Shown: positions 8,128 through 15,533, counted from the stretch's first letter. The stretch: DNA of 15,757 nucleotides from an uncultured Rikenella sp. (GCF_910579375.1 NZ_CAJTUJ010000036.1:1-15757); one strand, 5' to 3'. The notes: a model not told the origin generated them from the letters alone. Numbers and translations are program-made.

Positions 8128-8744
8128 ATCTCGTTCATGGATTTATGATTAGCACTGTATCGTGTCCGGATAAAGTCGGTCAGTTTCGTGTACAAAAGCC
8201 GCGTGGGCAGCCCCATGACGTTGTAGAACGATCCGTCGATGCGTTCGATGCCCACATAGCCGATCCACTCCTGAATCCCGTATGCCCCCGCCTTGTCATA
8301 CGGTCGGAAAGTGTCGACGTAAAAGGCAATTTCGTCCGCAGAAAGCGCCCCGAACGTTACCGCCGTAGTCTCCGAAAAGGTGACTTGTGCCGCGTGGTTC
8401 CGAATCGTCACGCCGGTTGTGACGTGGTGTGTGCCTTCCGACAAGGTATTCAGCATTTCTACAGCCGCTTGTCGGTCTTTCGGCTTGCCGAGCGCCTGTT
8501 CGCTGAGCAAAACGAGGGTGTCGGCCGTGATGAGTATCTGGTTCTCCGCCAATGGTATCGGATAGGCTTCCGATTTCAGGCGGGAGAGATAGCCCGGAAC
8601 CTCCGCCAGCGGTAGCGAGGCGGGATAACGCTCTTCGGCCGCATAAGCGTCAGCCACCCGAAACGGGATCGCCATCCCGGTCAATAACTCTCGCCGTCGC
8701 GGTGAACCGCTGGCGAGAATGATGTCTAAATCTTTGAATTCCAC
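8124..8744 (-). CDS. maf: Maf family nucleoside triphosphate pyrophosphatase
   Basis: Maf proteins hydrolyse nucleoside triphosphates to monophosphates. The YhdE type prefers dTTP and UTP, and the family is linked to removal of non-canonical nucleotides and to division control. The 206-aa product has ASGSPRRRELL (residues 11-21), the substrate-binding signature, then D75 in ITADTLV as the expected catalytic aspartate, GKPKD at 86-90, and DKAGAYGIQEW with GSFYNVMGLP in the C-terminal half. The start is a GTG at 8744; no in-frame ATG lies near the conserved N-terminus, so GTG is well supported. It sits 14 bp after the FAH-family gene and shares ATGA with the S46 peptidase gene, so it is in the middle of the operon. 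The yhdE-type subclass is my best guess only. Confidence 0.94.
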   Translation of the reverse strand: MEFKDLDIILASGSPRRRELLTGMAIPFRVADAYAAEERYPASLPLAEVPGYLSRLKSEAYPIPLAENQILITADTLVLLSEQALGKPKDRQAAVEMLNTLSEGTHHVTTGVTIRNHAAQVTFSETTAVTFGALSADEIAFYVDTFRPYDKAGAYGIQEWIGYVGIERIDGSFYNVMGLPTRLLYTKLTDFIRTRYSANHKSMNEI

Positions 8745-8758
8745 TCGATTTTTCGGTG

Positions 8759-9397
8759 TTATTTGATCTGGAAATCTAACATAGGGCGCCCTTCCAATTC
8801 CGCGGTAATCCGGTCGCCGATATGCACTTGTCCCACCCCGACCGGCGTCCCGGTGAAGAGCAGGTCGCCGATCCGCAGGGTGACGAACTGCGACACGTAC
8901 GCAATCAGCCGATCCACGCCGAAAATCATATCTCCCGTAAATCCCGTCTGTTTCCGTTCGCCGTTCAAATCCATCGAGAAATGGATGTTTTGGATATCAG
9001 GCAATTCCGCTTTCGGTACAAAGACCGGCGCAATGGCCGCCGAGTGGTCAAATCCTTTGGCGATCTCCCACGGAAGCCCCTCGGCCTTGCACCGCCGTTG
9101 CAGGTCGCGGGCCGTGAAATCGATCCCCAGCCCCACCTCTTCGTAACAACGATGGGCGAACCGCTCTTCGATCCCCTTGCACAACCGGTTGATTCGCACC
9201 ACCAACTCGCACTCGTATTGCATGTCTTGTGAAAAGTCGGGCAGGTAGAACGGATCGTTGTTCCGCAGCAGCGCCGTGTCCGGCTTGATGAAAAAGACCG
9301 GCTCCCGCGGGGCTTCCCGCGGCGTCTGTTCGTCCCACACCGACGGCAGCTCCCGGACGTGTTCCGGGTAGTTCATGCCGATACAGATAATCTTCAT
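8759..9397 (-). CDS. Fumarylacetoacetate hydrolase (FAH) family protein
   Basis: A compact 212-aa member of the FAH superfamily of divalent-metal enzymes that cleave or decarboxylate acylpyruvate-like compounds. The expected metal ligands are E62 and E64 (QYECELVVRI) and D93 (LGIDFTARDLQ). The active-site segments KGFDHSAAIAP and LLFTGTPVGVG are intact. In E. coli the similarly sized YcgM and the eukaryotic FAHD1 are acylpyruvases or oxaloacetate decarboxylases. The substrate here cannot be fixed from sequence. The frame is open well upstream inside lpxB, but the family N-terminus begins MKIICIGMNYPEH, so the ATG at 9397 is used. That ATG overlaps the lpxB stop as ATGA (9394-9397). The location between lipid A and Maf genes probably reflects operon packing rather than a shared pathway. 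Confidence 0.9.
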   Translation of the reverse strand: MKIICIGMNYPEHVRELPSVWDEQTPREAPREPVFFIKPDTALLRNNDPFYLPDFSQDMQYECELVVRINRLCKGIEERFAHRCYEEVGLGIDFTARDLQRRCKAEGLPWEIAKGFDHSAAIAPVFVPKAELPDIQNIHFSMDLNGERKQTGFTGDMIFGVDRLIAYVSQFVTLRIGDLLFTGTPVGVGQVHIGDRITAELEGRPMLDFQIK

Positions 9398-10566
9398 TTC
9401 GAATGATTTACGTGTAACAACCGTACCATCTCGTCCGCCACGCGCACCGATGCTCCCGGCTCGCCCACCACCCGGCGCAACTCCCCGAAATCCTGCATGA
9501 TCCGCTCGTGTTTCACCCCGTCCGGCAACACCGCACGCAACTCCGCTTCCGCCGCCTCCAGCGTAAAGTCGGTCTGGATCAACTCGCGGATCGCCTCCCG
9601 GTCGAGGATCAGATTGACCAGCGAAATAAAGCGCAATCGTGCACTCACCACCTTTTTCGCAATCCAGAAACTCACAGCCGATCCGCGGTAGCAGACCACC
9701 TCCGGAATCCCCAGCAAAGCCGTTTCGAGCGTCGCTGTCCCCGAGGTGACCAGCGCCGCCGCCGAACGGGCGATCGTTTCGTAAGTCCGGTCGCAGACGA
9801 ACCGCACATCGCTCCCCTCTAAATAGTTGTCGTACAGCGATCTGTCGAGCCACGAAACTCCCGTTACCACAAACTGATATTCCGGAAACCGTCGCGCTAC
9901 GGCCACCATATTCGGCAAATTATACCGAATCTCTGAAGCCCTGCTTCCCGCCACCAGCGCAATGATCGGCCGCTCTTCCAAACCGTTTTCTGTCCGAAAA
10001 GCCTTGTCATTCTCCGGCGTCACCGCCGGTCGCCCGGCGATGGCGTCCATCAGCGGATTGCCCGCATAGAAAGCCTCGATCCCATGTCGCCGGAAATAGT
10101 CGGTTTCGAACGGGAAAATGATGAAGAGCCGGTCGACATATCTCCGTAAATCCTTGACGCGCCGCTCTTTCCACGCCCAGACCTTCGGGGCGATGTAATA
10201 AAAGACCTTCGGCCTGTTGACACCTGTCGGCCAGAGATGCTCGTGGGCAAATTTCGCCATTCGCAGATTGAAGCCCGGATAATCTATGAGAATCAGCGCA
10301 TCAGGATGGTAAGCCGCGATGTCTTCCCGACAGAAACGCATCTGTCGACCGATCCGCCGCAGGTTCTTGAGCACTTCCCAAAAACCCATGATCGAAGCCT
10401 CTTTGTAGTGTTTAACCAGCTGTCCGCGGTTACCCGCCGCTTCGACCATCTTGTCGCCGCCCCAGAAACGGAATTCGGTCTCCGGATCGGCCGCGAGCAG
10501 CCCTTTGATGAGGTTCGAACCGTGCAAATCTCCGGACGCTTCGCCGGCTATGATGTAATACTTCAT
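9394..10566 (-). CDS. lpxB: Lipid-A-disaccharide synthase
   Basis: LpxB (glycosyltransferase family GT19) joins UDP-2,3-diacylglucosamine to lipid X, forming the beta-1,6 disaccharide of lipid A on the inner face of the cytoplasmic membrane. The 390-aa length is typical. The N-terminal GEASGDLHGSNLI (residues 8-20) is the family hallmark, followed by MGFWEVLKNLRRI, LIDYPGFNLRMAK, VFYYIAPKVWAWKERR and FPFETDYFRRHG. In the C-terminal half, VAGSRASEIRYNLPN and TSGTATLETALLGIPEVVCYR form the donor-binding part. No transmembrane segment is needed. It starts 6 bp after trmD and overlaps the FAH-family gene by 4 bp. Confidence 0.97.
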   Translation of the reverse strand: MKYYIIAGEASGDLHGSNLIKGLLAADPETEFRFWGGDKMVEAAGNRGQLVKHYKEASIMGFWEVLKNLRRIGRQMRFCREDIAAYHPDALILIDYPGFNLRMAKFAHEHLWPTGVNRPKVFYYIAPKVWAWKERRVKDLRRYVDRLFIIFPFETDYFRRHGIEAFYAGNPLMDAIAGRPAVTPENDKAFRTENGLEERPIIALVAGSRASEIRYNLPNMVAVARRFPEYQFVVTGVSWLDRSLYDNYLEGSDVRFVCDRTYETIARSAAALVTSGTATLETALLGIPEVVCYRGSAVSFWIAKKVVSARLRFISLVNLILDREAIRELIQTDFTLEAAEAELRAVLPDGVKHERIMQDFGELRRVVGEPGASVRVADEMVRLLHVNHSK

Positions 10567-10572
10567 ATAATC

Positions 10573-11253
10573 CTATTTAATCTCCAGTAAATCGGGTCTT
10601 AATCGTTTGGTTCGTTCGAAAGCCTGATCTTCCTGCCACCGCGAAATCTCGGCGAAATTTCCGGACAGCAGCACGTCCGGCACCCGCCATCCGTTGAACT
10701 CCGCCGGGCGTGTATAAACCGGCGGTGCCAGCAGGTTGTCCTGGAAACTGTCCGTCAGGGCCGAACACTCGTCGCCGATCGCTCCCGGCAGAATTCGCAC
10801 CACGCTGTCCGTAATGATTGCCGCCGCCAGCTCGCCGCCCGTCAGCACATAGTCCCCGATCGAGATTTCGCGGGTAATCAGATGTTCCCGCACCCGATAG
10901 TCCACCCCTTTGTAGTGTCCGCACAGGATAATGAGATTCCCTAATGTAGACAACCGGTTGGCCTCCTGCTGGTTGTATGTAATCCCGTCCGGTGACGTGT
11001 AAATGACCTCGTCGTACTCCCGTTCGGAGCGTAATTGTGTGATAATCTTATAGATCGGCTCTACCTTCATGACCATCCCCGCCTCGCCGCCGAACGGGTA
11101 GTCGTCCGCCGTGCGATGTTTGTCCTCACAGTAGTCCCGCAGGTTGTGGATGTGTATTTCGACCAGCCCCTTGTCCTGTGCCCGCTTGATGATCGATTCG
11201 CTCAGGGCGCCGTCCAACAGTTTGGGCAGCAGGGTGATAATATCAATTCTCAT
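10573..11253 (-). CDS. trmD: tRNA (guanine-N1-)-methyltransferase TrmD
   Basis: TrmD methylates G37 next to the anticodon of several tRNAs, using S-adenosylmethionine bound in a trefoil knot; this prevents +1 frameshifting. The 226-aa product shows MRIDIITLLPKLL at the start, YPFGGEAGMVMKVEPI (52-67), TSPDG (86-90), LILCGHYKGVDYRV (108-121) and IGDYVLTGGELAA (132-144), which form the knot. D168 in LTDSFQDN corresponds to the catalytic aspartate in the family (Asp169 in E. coli). Its start overlaps the end of the upstream MBL-fold gene by 11 bp. It lies apart from the rpsP-rimM-rplS genes that accompany trmD in many other phyla. Confidence 0.97.
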   Translation of the reverse strand: MRIDIITLLPKLLDGALSESIIKRAQDKGLVEIHIHNLRDYCEDKHRTADDYPFGGEAGMVMKVEPIYKIITQLRSEREYDEVIYTSPDGITYNQQEANRLSTLGNLIILCGHYKGVDYRVREHLITREISIGDYVLTGGELAAAIITDSVVRILPGAIGDECSALTDSFQDNLLAPPVYTRPAEFNGWRVPDVLLSGNFAEISRWQEDQAFERTKRLRPDLLEIK

Positions 11254-11932
11254 GCGTCGTGCGATCGCTTTTGTAGTTCACGTCGCCGCGCAACGCTTCG
11301 ACGATGAACGGGTTGAACATCACTTCGTGCGCCACGGTACTGCCCGGCCCGTGTCCCGGAAAGATGCGGGTGTCGCCGCCCAGCGGAATCACCTGACTGA
11401 TAATGCTCTCCATCAGGGTCGGATAGCTTCCGCCCGGCAAGTCCGTCCGACCGATGCTCTCTTTGAACAGCAGGTCGCCCGTCAGCAACAACTCTGCGTC
11501 CGGTACATGGATCGCGACGTGTCCCGGCGAGTGTCCCGGGGTCTGGAGGATACGGAGGGTGCTGTTCCCCACCGGAATGGTCTCGGTCTCCGCGAGGTCG
11601 ACCTCCACCGTCGGAATCGGATCGATGTCGAAGCCCATATCGGCATAGCAGTGGGCCATCTCCAGAAGGGGCCGGTCGTTGTGATGCAGGGCGAAAGGAA
11701 TCCCCCACTGCCGTTTGGCGAACTCCACGCCGCAGATATGATCCACATGGCCGTGCGTATTGATGGCCATCATAGGTCGCAGGTCGTTTTTTTCGATGAA
11801 AGCGGCGAGGGTCTGCCGTTCCTGTTCCGTCGAGCAGCCGACGTCGACGAGGACGCACTGTTTCGTCTCGTCGAACAGCACGTAGGTGTTTTCGCCGAAC
11901 GGGTTGAAGGTAAGGGTGGCCAGTTTGAGCAT
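11243..11932 (-). CDS. MBL-fold hydrolase, glyoxalase II-like
   Basis: A 229-aa metallo-beta-lactamase-fold hydrolase. The dinuclear metal site is complete: H60, H62, D64 and H65 (NTHGHVDH), H134 (TPGHSPGH), D153 (LLTGDLLF) and H194 (FPGHGPGS). Compact proteins of this type (YcbL-like) are annotated as hydroxyacylglutathione hydrolases. The long glutathione-binding C-terminal domain of classical glyoxalase II is absent, so another thioester substrate is possible. The ORF is open to 12013, but the family N-terminus begins MLKLATLTFNPFGENTYVL, and the ATG at 11932 also keeps the promoter at 11963-11970 outside the gene. It is the first gene of the minus-strand train and overlaps trmD by 11 bp. 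There is no signal peptide. Confidence 0.92.
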   Translation of the reverse strand: MLKLATLTFNPFGENTYVLFDETKQCVLVDVGCSTEQERQTLAAFIEKNDLRPMMAINTHGHVDHICGVEFAKRQWGIPFALHHNDRPLLEMAHCYADMGFDIDPIPTVEVDLAETETIPVGNSTLRILQTPGHSPGHVAIHVPDAELLLTGDLLFKESIGRTDLPGGSYPTLMESIISQVIPLGGDTRIFPGHGPGSTVAHEVMFNPFIVEALRGDVNYKSDRTTHEN

Positions 11933-11962
11933 AAGGCGAGGAAGGTAAAGGGTTATCGCCTC

Positions 11963-11970
11963 CAAATTTA
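11963..11970 (-). promoter_or_regulatory. Bacteroidetes -7 box for the MBL-trmD-lpxB operon
   Basis: On the minus strand these bases read TAAATTTG, an exact TAnnTTTG match, ending 30 bp before the ATG at 11932. It lies only 13 bp from the plus-strand box at 11984-11991, so the two promoters are back to back and RNA polymerase bound at one would cover the other. No clear -33 element is seen. Confidence 0.6.
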
Positions 11971-11983
11971 CGAAATTTACCCG

Positions 11984-11991
11984 TATCTTTG
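11984..11991 (+). promoter_or_regulatory. Bacteroidetes -7 box for rlmD-mnmD-cdd
   Basis: TATCTTTG matches TAnnTTTG exactly and ends 28 bp before the rlmD ATG at 12020. It supports that ATG over any upstream start in the same open frame. No TTTG sits at the usual -33 distance. Confidence 0.65.
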
Positions 11992-12019
11992 CCTCTATAC
12001 CGAAATCGAGCAATCATTT

Positions 12020-13429
12020 ATGAAACCGAGAAAGAGCAAATATCCGCAGATCGAGGCGCTGGAGATCACCGATATAGCCGCCGAGGGAAAGTCGCTGGGA
12101 AAATATAACGATGTGGTGGTTTTCGTGCCCCATACGGTGCCGGGCGATGTGGTTCGCGTCCAGATCAACAACAAACGGCGGCGGTTTATGGAGGGGTATG
12201 TGCTGGATTTCGTGCAATATTCGCCGCTTCGGGTCGAGCCTTTCTGCAAACATTACGGCGAGTGCGGGGGGTGCAAGTGGCAGGCGCTGCCCTACCCGAT
12301 GCAGCTGGAGTACAAGCAGCGGCAGGTGGCCGGCCAGCTTCGACGGCTGGGGGGGATCGAATTGCCGGAGATTTCGCTGATCATCGGGTCGGAGAAGAGC
12401 GAATATTACCGGAATAAACTGGAATTCACCTTTTCGGATAAGCGGTGGGTGCCGCGGGCGGAGGTGGCCGAAGGGGCGGCGACGGGGGACGGCGATGCGC
12501 TGGGGTTTCATATTCCGGGGATGTTCGACAAGGTGCTGGACGTCGAGTGGTGTCACCTGCAACCGGAGCCTTCGAATGCCATTCGGTTGGAGGTCAAACG
12601 GTTCGTGCAGGAAAACGGGATGGAGTTTTACAACCTGCGGGAGCATCGGGGGTTGTTGCGGAATATCATTGTCCGGACTTCAACGACCGGCGAGGTGATG
12701 GTGACGGTGGTCTTTGCGCGGGAGGATGCGGTGGCCCGGACGGCTCTGTTGGAGCACTTGCGGGTGCGGTTTCCGGAGATTACTTCGCTCAATTATATCA
12801 TCAATGAGAAACTGAACGATTCCATCGGGGATCAGGAGGTGTTCTGTTACTCTGGTAAGCCGTATATGGAGGAGCGGATGGAGAATCTGACCTTCCGGAT
12901 CAATCCCAAGTCGTTCTACCAGACCAATTCGGAACAGGCGTATAATCTCTATAAGGTGGCGCGCGATTTTGCGGAGCTGACGGGCGATGAGGTGGTCTAC
13001 GACCTCTATACGGGGACGGGGACGATCGCCAATTTCGTGGCGGCGAGGGCGAAACGGGTCGTCGGGATCGAATATGTGCCCGAGGCGATCGAGGATGCCA
13101 AACAGAATTCGGCGCTCAACGGGATCGGGAATACGCTGTTCTTCGCGGGGGATATGAAGGATGTGCTGAATGCGGAGTTCATTGCCGAACACGGGCGTCC
13201 GGACGTGATTATTCTCGATCCGCCGCGGGCGGGGATTCACGGCGATGTGGCGGCGACGATTCTGGCGGCGGCTCCGCGACGGATCGTCTACGTGAGCTGC
13301 AATCCGGCGACGCAGGCGCGCGATTTGGCGATTTTCGATTCGGCTTACCGGGTGACCCGGGTGCAGCCGGTGGACATGTTTCCGCACACGCACCATGTCG
13401 AGAATGTGGTGCAGCTGGTGCGGCGTTAA
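12020..13429 (+). CDS. rlmD: 23S rRNA (uracil-5-)-methyltransferase RlmD/RumA family
   Basis: A SAM-dependent RNA m5U methyltransferase of 469 aa. Domains in order: an N-terminal TRAM-like OB fold (about 8-65), a 4Fe-4S cluster motif C76-x5-C82-x2-C85 with the fourth cysteine at C178, a central RNA-binding part, and a Rossmann methyltransferase domain. The last contains DLYTGTGTIANFV (328-340, SAM site), DPPRAG (400-405) and the catalytic nucleophile C427 in YVSCNPATQARDL. The iron-sulfur cysteines favour the RlmD/RumA type, which modifies U1939 in E. coli 23S rRNA, but related enzymes modify other uridines and the exact target is inferred. The frame is open about 290 codons upstream, across the MBL gene. 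The ATG at 12020 is chosen because it follows the promoter box and begins the recognisable protein. Confidence 0.94.
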   Translation: MKPRKSKYPQIEALEITDIAAEGKSLGKYNDVVVFVPHTVPGDVVRVQINNKRRRFMEGYVLDFVQYSPLRVEPFCKHYGECGGCKWQALPYPMQLEYKQRQVAGQLRRLGGIELPEISLIIGSEKSEYYRNKLEFTFSDKRWVPRAEVAEGAATGDGDALGFHIPGMFDKVLDVEWCHLQPEPSNAIRLEVKRFVQENGMEFYNLREHRGLLRNIIVRTSTTGEVMVTVVFAREDAVARTALLEHLRVRFPEITSLNYIINEKLNDSIGDQEVFCYSGKPYMEERMENLTFRINPKSFYQTNSEQAYNLYKVARDFAELTGDEVVYDLYTGTGTIANFVAARAKRVVGIEYVPEAIEDAKQNSALNGIGNTLFFAGDMKDVLNAEFIAEHGRPDVIILDPPRAGIHGDVAATILAAAPRRIVYVSCNPATQARDLAIFDSAYRVTRVQPVDMFPHTHHVENVVQLVRR

Positions 13430-13443
13430 TCTGGGGCGGCGTG

Positions 13444-14100
13444 ATGGAGTTTTTGAAGACGGAAGACGGGTCGATGACGGTGCGCCATCCGGTGCTGGGC
13501 GAGCTTTACCACTCGGATCGGGGGGCGGTGGGCGAGGCGGAGCATGTCTATATCCGGGCCGGATTCGAGACGGTCTCTGCCGGGGAGGCGGCGGTGTTCG
13601 AGGTGGGTTTCGGAACGGGGCTCAATGCGTGGCTGACCTTGCGGCGGGCTGCGGAGACGGGGCGGCGGGTGGATTATCGGGCGGTCGAGCTCTACCCGGT
13701 GGAGCGGGAGGATGCGGCGCGGCTGAATTATACGGATGATCCGCTTTTCCTGGAATTGCACGATGCGACGTGGGACGGGGCCCGGCACGAGGTGGGAGCG
13801 GGATGCGGGCTGACGAAGTATTGGACGGATCTGCTGCGGTTCGATTTCGCGCCGTTGGCGGAATGCTTCGATGTGATCTATTTCGATGCTTTCGCGCCGG
13901 ATGCGCAACCGGAACTCTGGTCGGCGGAGGTGATGGAGCGGATGTTTTCGATTCTGAAGCCGGGCGGCGTGCTGGTGACCTATTCGGCCAAGGGGACGGT
14001 CAAACAGGCTTTGCGGACGGCCGGGTTCGAGGTGGTGCGGTTGCCGGGGGCGTTGGGCAAACGGCATATGGTGCGGGCGGTGAAACCGTCGGTGGAATAA
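13444..14100 (+). CDS. mnmD: tRNA wobble-uridine methyltransferase MnmD
   Basis: A 218-aa SAM-dependent methyltransferase matching the N-terminal (MnmC2/MnmD) half of the bifunctional MnmC protein. It methylates the aminomethyl group on C5 of wobble uridine 34 to give mnm5(s2)U. The SAM motif is EVGFGTGLNAWLTL (starting at residue 53), the family-specific DAFAPD lies at 148-153, followed by PELWSAEVMERMF and the C-terminal GKRHMVRA. The FAD-dependent oxidase half of MnmC is absent, so this is the stand-alone form. A GTG directly precedes the ATG at 13444; the ATG is preferred. It lies 14 bp after rlmD and 15 bp before cdd in one operon. It needs aminomethyl-uridine made by the MnmE/MnmG route, whose genes are not in this window. 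Confidence 0.93.
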   Translation: MEFLKTEDGSMTVRHPVLGELYHSDRGAVGEAEHVYIRAGFETVSAGEAAVFEVGFGTGLNAWLTLRRAAETGRRVDYRAVELYPVEREDAARLNYTDDPLFLELHDATWDGARHEVGAGCGLTKYWTDLLRFDFAPLAECFDVIYFDAFAPDAQPELWSAEVMERMFSILKPGGVLVTYSAKGTVKQALRTAGFEVVRLPGALGKRHMVRAVKPSVE

Positions 14101-14115
14101 TAACGGATTTTTCTT

Positions 14116-14523
14116 ATGGAAGACAAGGAACTGGTGGCAAGGGCGTTGGAGGCGGCGCAACGGGCATGGGCACCCTATTCCCGCTTTCGGGTGGGTGCGG
14201 CGGTGCTTTTGGAAGACGGCGGAGTCGTGTGCGGGAACAATCAGGAGAATCGGGCGTTCCCGTTGGGGAGTTGTGCGGAGCGGGTGGCGGTGAATTATGC
14301 GCGGGCGACTTTTCCGGAGTTGCGGGTGGTGGCGATTGCGATCGCTTCGCCGGATTCGAAGGTGCCGGTAGTGCCGTGCGGCGGGTGTCGGGAGCTGCTC
14401 CTGGAGGCGGTGCGGGCACAGGGAGCGCAGGATATACGGGTGTTGATGGCGGATCGAACGGGGGATTCGGTTCGGGAGGCGATGGTGTCGGAATTGTTGC
14501 CTTTCGCTTTCGAACTCGAATAG
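14116..14523 (+). CDS. cdd: Cytidine deaminase
   Basis: A 135-aa small-form cytidine deaminase that converts cytidine and deoxycytidine to uridine and deoxyuridine in pyrimidine salvage. The zinc site is complete: C53-A-E55 (LGSCAERVA, with E55 the proton shuttle) and P87-C88-x2-C91 (PCGGCRELL), the three-cysteine arrangement of homotetrameric enzymes. The substrate-binding FRVGAAVLLEDG and GNNQENRAFP segments are conserved. It follows mnmD by 15 bp and is the last gene of the rlmD operon. No T-tailed terminator is evident after its stop; the next gene converges from the other side. Confidence 0.96.
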   Translation: MEDKELVARALEAAQRAWAPYSRFRVGAAVLLEDGGVVCGNNQENRAFPLGSCAERVAVNYARATFPELRVVAIAIASPDSKVPVVPCGGCRELLLEAVRAQGAQDIRVLMADRTGDSVREAMVSELLPFAFELE

Positions 14524-14564
14524 CGGGGAAGAGTTCAGACAGTCTTTCAGGGTCGCCGTCCTGT

Positions 14565-14780
14565 TTATTCCGAGAGGCAACGCAACGGAAGACCGAAGCC
14601 ACGACTAGCCATGCTGAAAGGTTCGAGTACTGTCATGTGAAATGCTAAGCATACACCCCGGTAACGATTTTCCGAGGCGAGAGGTACGCGTGACCAAATG
14701 TATCCGTGATAGCCTGTGACACCTGGTGCGCCCGAGGTGTTGTCGCGGAAGCCCGGGGCGGCCGTGATGATGGATTTTTT
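14565..14780 (-). pseudogene. Remnant of a FISUMP-type domain protein (C-terminal end only)
   Basis: On the minus strand one frame reads APGFRDNTSGAPGVTGY, then HGYIWSRVPL, a degenerate middle, then RGFGLPLRCLSE and a TAA stop at 14565-14567. From memory, FISUMP (Fibrobacter succinogenes major paralogous) domains of gut Bacteroidetes surface proteins end with the same series: LPAAGFR-N, a glycine-rich run, G-x-x-WSS, then GFxxRCxSE. About 70 codons remain. There is no start codon and no upstream part, because the frame runs into the pseudouridine synthase gene, whose own stop is at 14789. The usual WSS is WSR. It is therefore most likely a decayed leftover that fills the 265-bp gap between cdd and the convergent gene. 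Confidence is limited because the match is by recollected consensus. Confidence 0.55.
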
Positions 14781-14788
14781 CTCTGCTG

Positions 14789-15511
14789 CTATTCCGAATT
14801 CGAGTTGGTCGCTCTCTCAAAGAAGGCCCACAGTGTATCGTCTGCCGGTGTCGGTGCTTCGACGGTAATCGTTTTGTGCGTGACCGGGTGTTCGAAACTC
14901 AGGCGTCTGGCCCACAAGGATATCCCGCCGTCTTTATTGGAACGAGCCGCACCGTATTTCAGGTCGCCTTTGATCGGACAACCGATCTTGCCGAGTTGAC
15001 ACCGGATCTGGTGGTGCCGCCCGGTCAGCAGCTCGATTTCCAACAGATGATAACGGTCGCCGGAGGCCAGAAGTTTGTATCGCAAAATCGCCTCTTTCGC
15101 CTCCCCTCTCAGCCGCTCCGGAACTGCTGCGAGCGTTTCATAAGCCGTCGATTTGTTGGTCTTTCCGTTGCGAATGATGTAGTGCTTTAATTCTCCCGTC
15201 GCATTTTTGTCGGAAGGTCGGTTTTCGACGATCGCCCAATAGATTTTCCGAAACCGCCGCTGCTTGAGTTGTTCGTTGAGCCGTACCAAAGCCTTGGATG
15301 TCCGGGCCAGCAGTACGGCGCCTCCGACCGGTCGATCGATCCGGTGGACGACACCCAAAAAAACGGCTCCCGGCTTGGCGTATTTCACTTTGATATAATC
15401 CTTTACGGTCTCTTCCAGCGCGGGCCCTCCCGACTGGTCGGGCTGTACGAGCTCGCCGGGACGTTTGTTGACCACGATCACGTGGTTGTCTTCGTAAAGT
15501 ACTTCTACCAT
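14789..15511 (-). CDS. RluA family RNA pseudouridine synthase
   Basis: A 240-aa pseudouridine synthase of the RluA family, which isomerises specific uridines in rRNA or tRNA. It begins VLYEDNHVIVVNKRPGELVQ, as Bacteroidetes members do. The catalytic aspartate is D59 in HRIDRPVGGAVLLART (the usual form is HRLDRxTSG). LTGRHHQIRCQLGKIGCPI is the conserved C-terminal uracil-pocket segment. There is no N-terminal S4 domain, so it is the short catalytic-core form; the target uridine cannot be inferred. The ATG at 15511 is 22 bp downstream of a strong bulged hairpin (15534-15593), which may terminate an upstream transcript or act as a leader attenuator. The gene converges on cdd. Confidence 0.93.
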   Translation of the reverse strand: MVEVLYEDNHVIVVNKRPGELVQPDQSGGPALEETVKDYIKVKYAKPGAVFLGVVHRIDRPVGGAVLLARTSKALVRLNEQLKQRRFRKIYWAIVENRPSDKNATGELKHYIIRNGKTNKSTAYETLAAVPERLRGEAKEAILRYKLLASGDRYHLLEIELLTGRHHQIRCQLGKIGCPIKGDLKYGAARSNKDGGISLWARRLSFEHPVTHKTITVEAPTPADDTLWAFFERATNSNSE

Positions 15512-15533
15512 AGTGTGAGAAAGATATAAAAAT

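Noticed and set aside
9398..9853. A 152-residue N-terminal extension of the FAH-family protein
   Set aside because: It is an out-of-frame reading of lpxB. The conserved N-terminus begins at the ATG at 9397, which forms an ATGA junction with the lpxB stop.
11144..12019. A 292-codon N-terminal extension of rlmD
   Set aside because: It is antisense to the MBL gene and part of trmD, crosses both promoter boxes, and has no homology to the family. The ATG at 12020 starts the real protein.
14612..14640. A tRNA T-arm-like string GGTTCGAGTAC
   Set aside because: The base that should pair with G53 is A, the stem has a second mismatch, and no acceptor, D or anticodon arms fit around it.
14524..14788. 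A non-coding RNA (RNase P RNA, tmRNA, SRP RNA or a cobalamin riboswitch) in the cdd downstream gap
   Set aside because: None of the conserved cores I know for these RNAs is present on either strand. The protein-like FISUMP frame explains the stretch better.
15518..15527. A promoter box for the pseudouridine synthase gene (TATCTTTC on the minus strand)
   Set aside because: It misses the final G, and it lies so close to the ATG that the transcript would be nearly leaderless. No -33 partner exists because the hairpin occupies that space.
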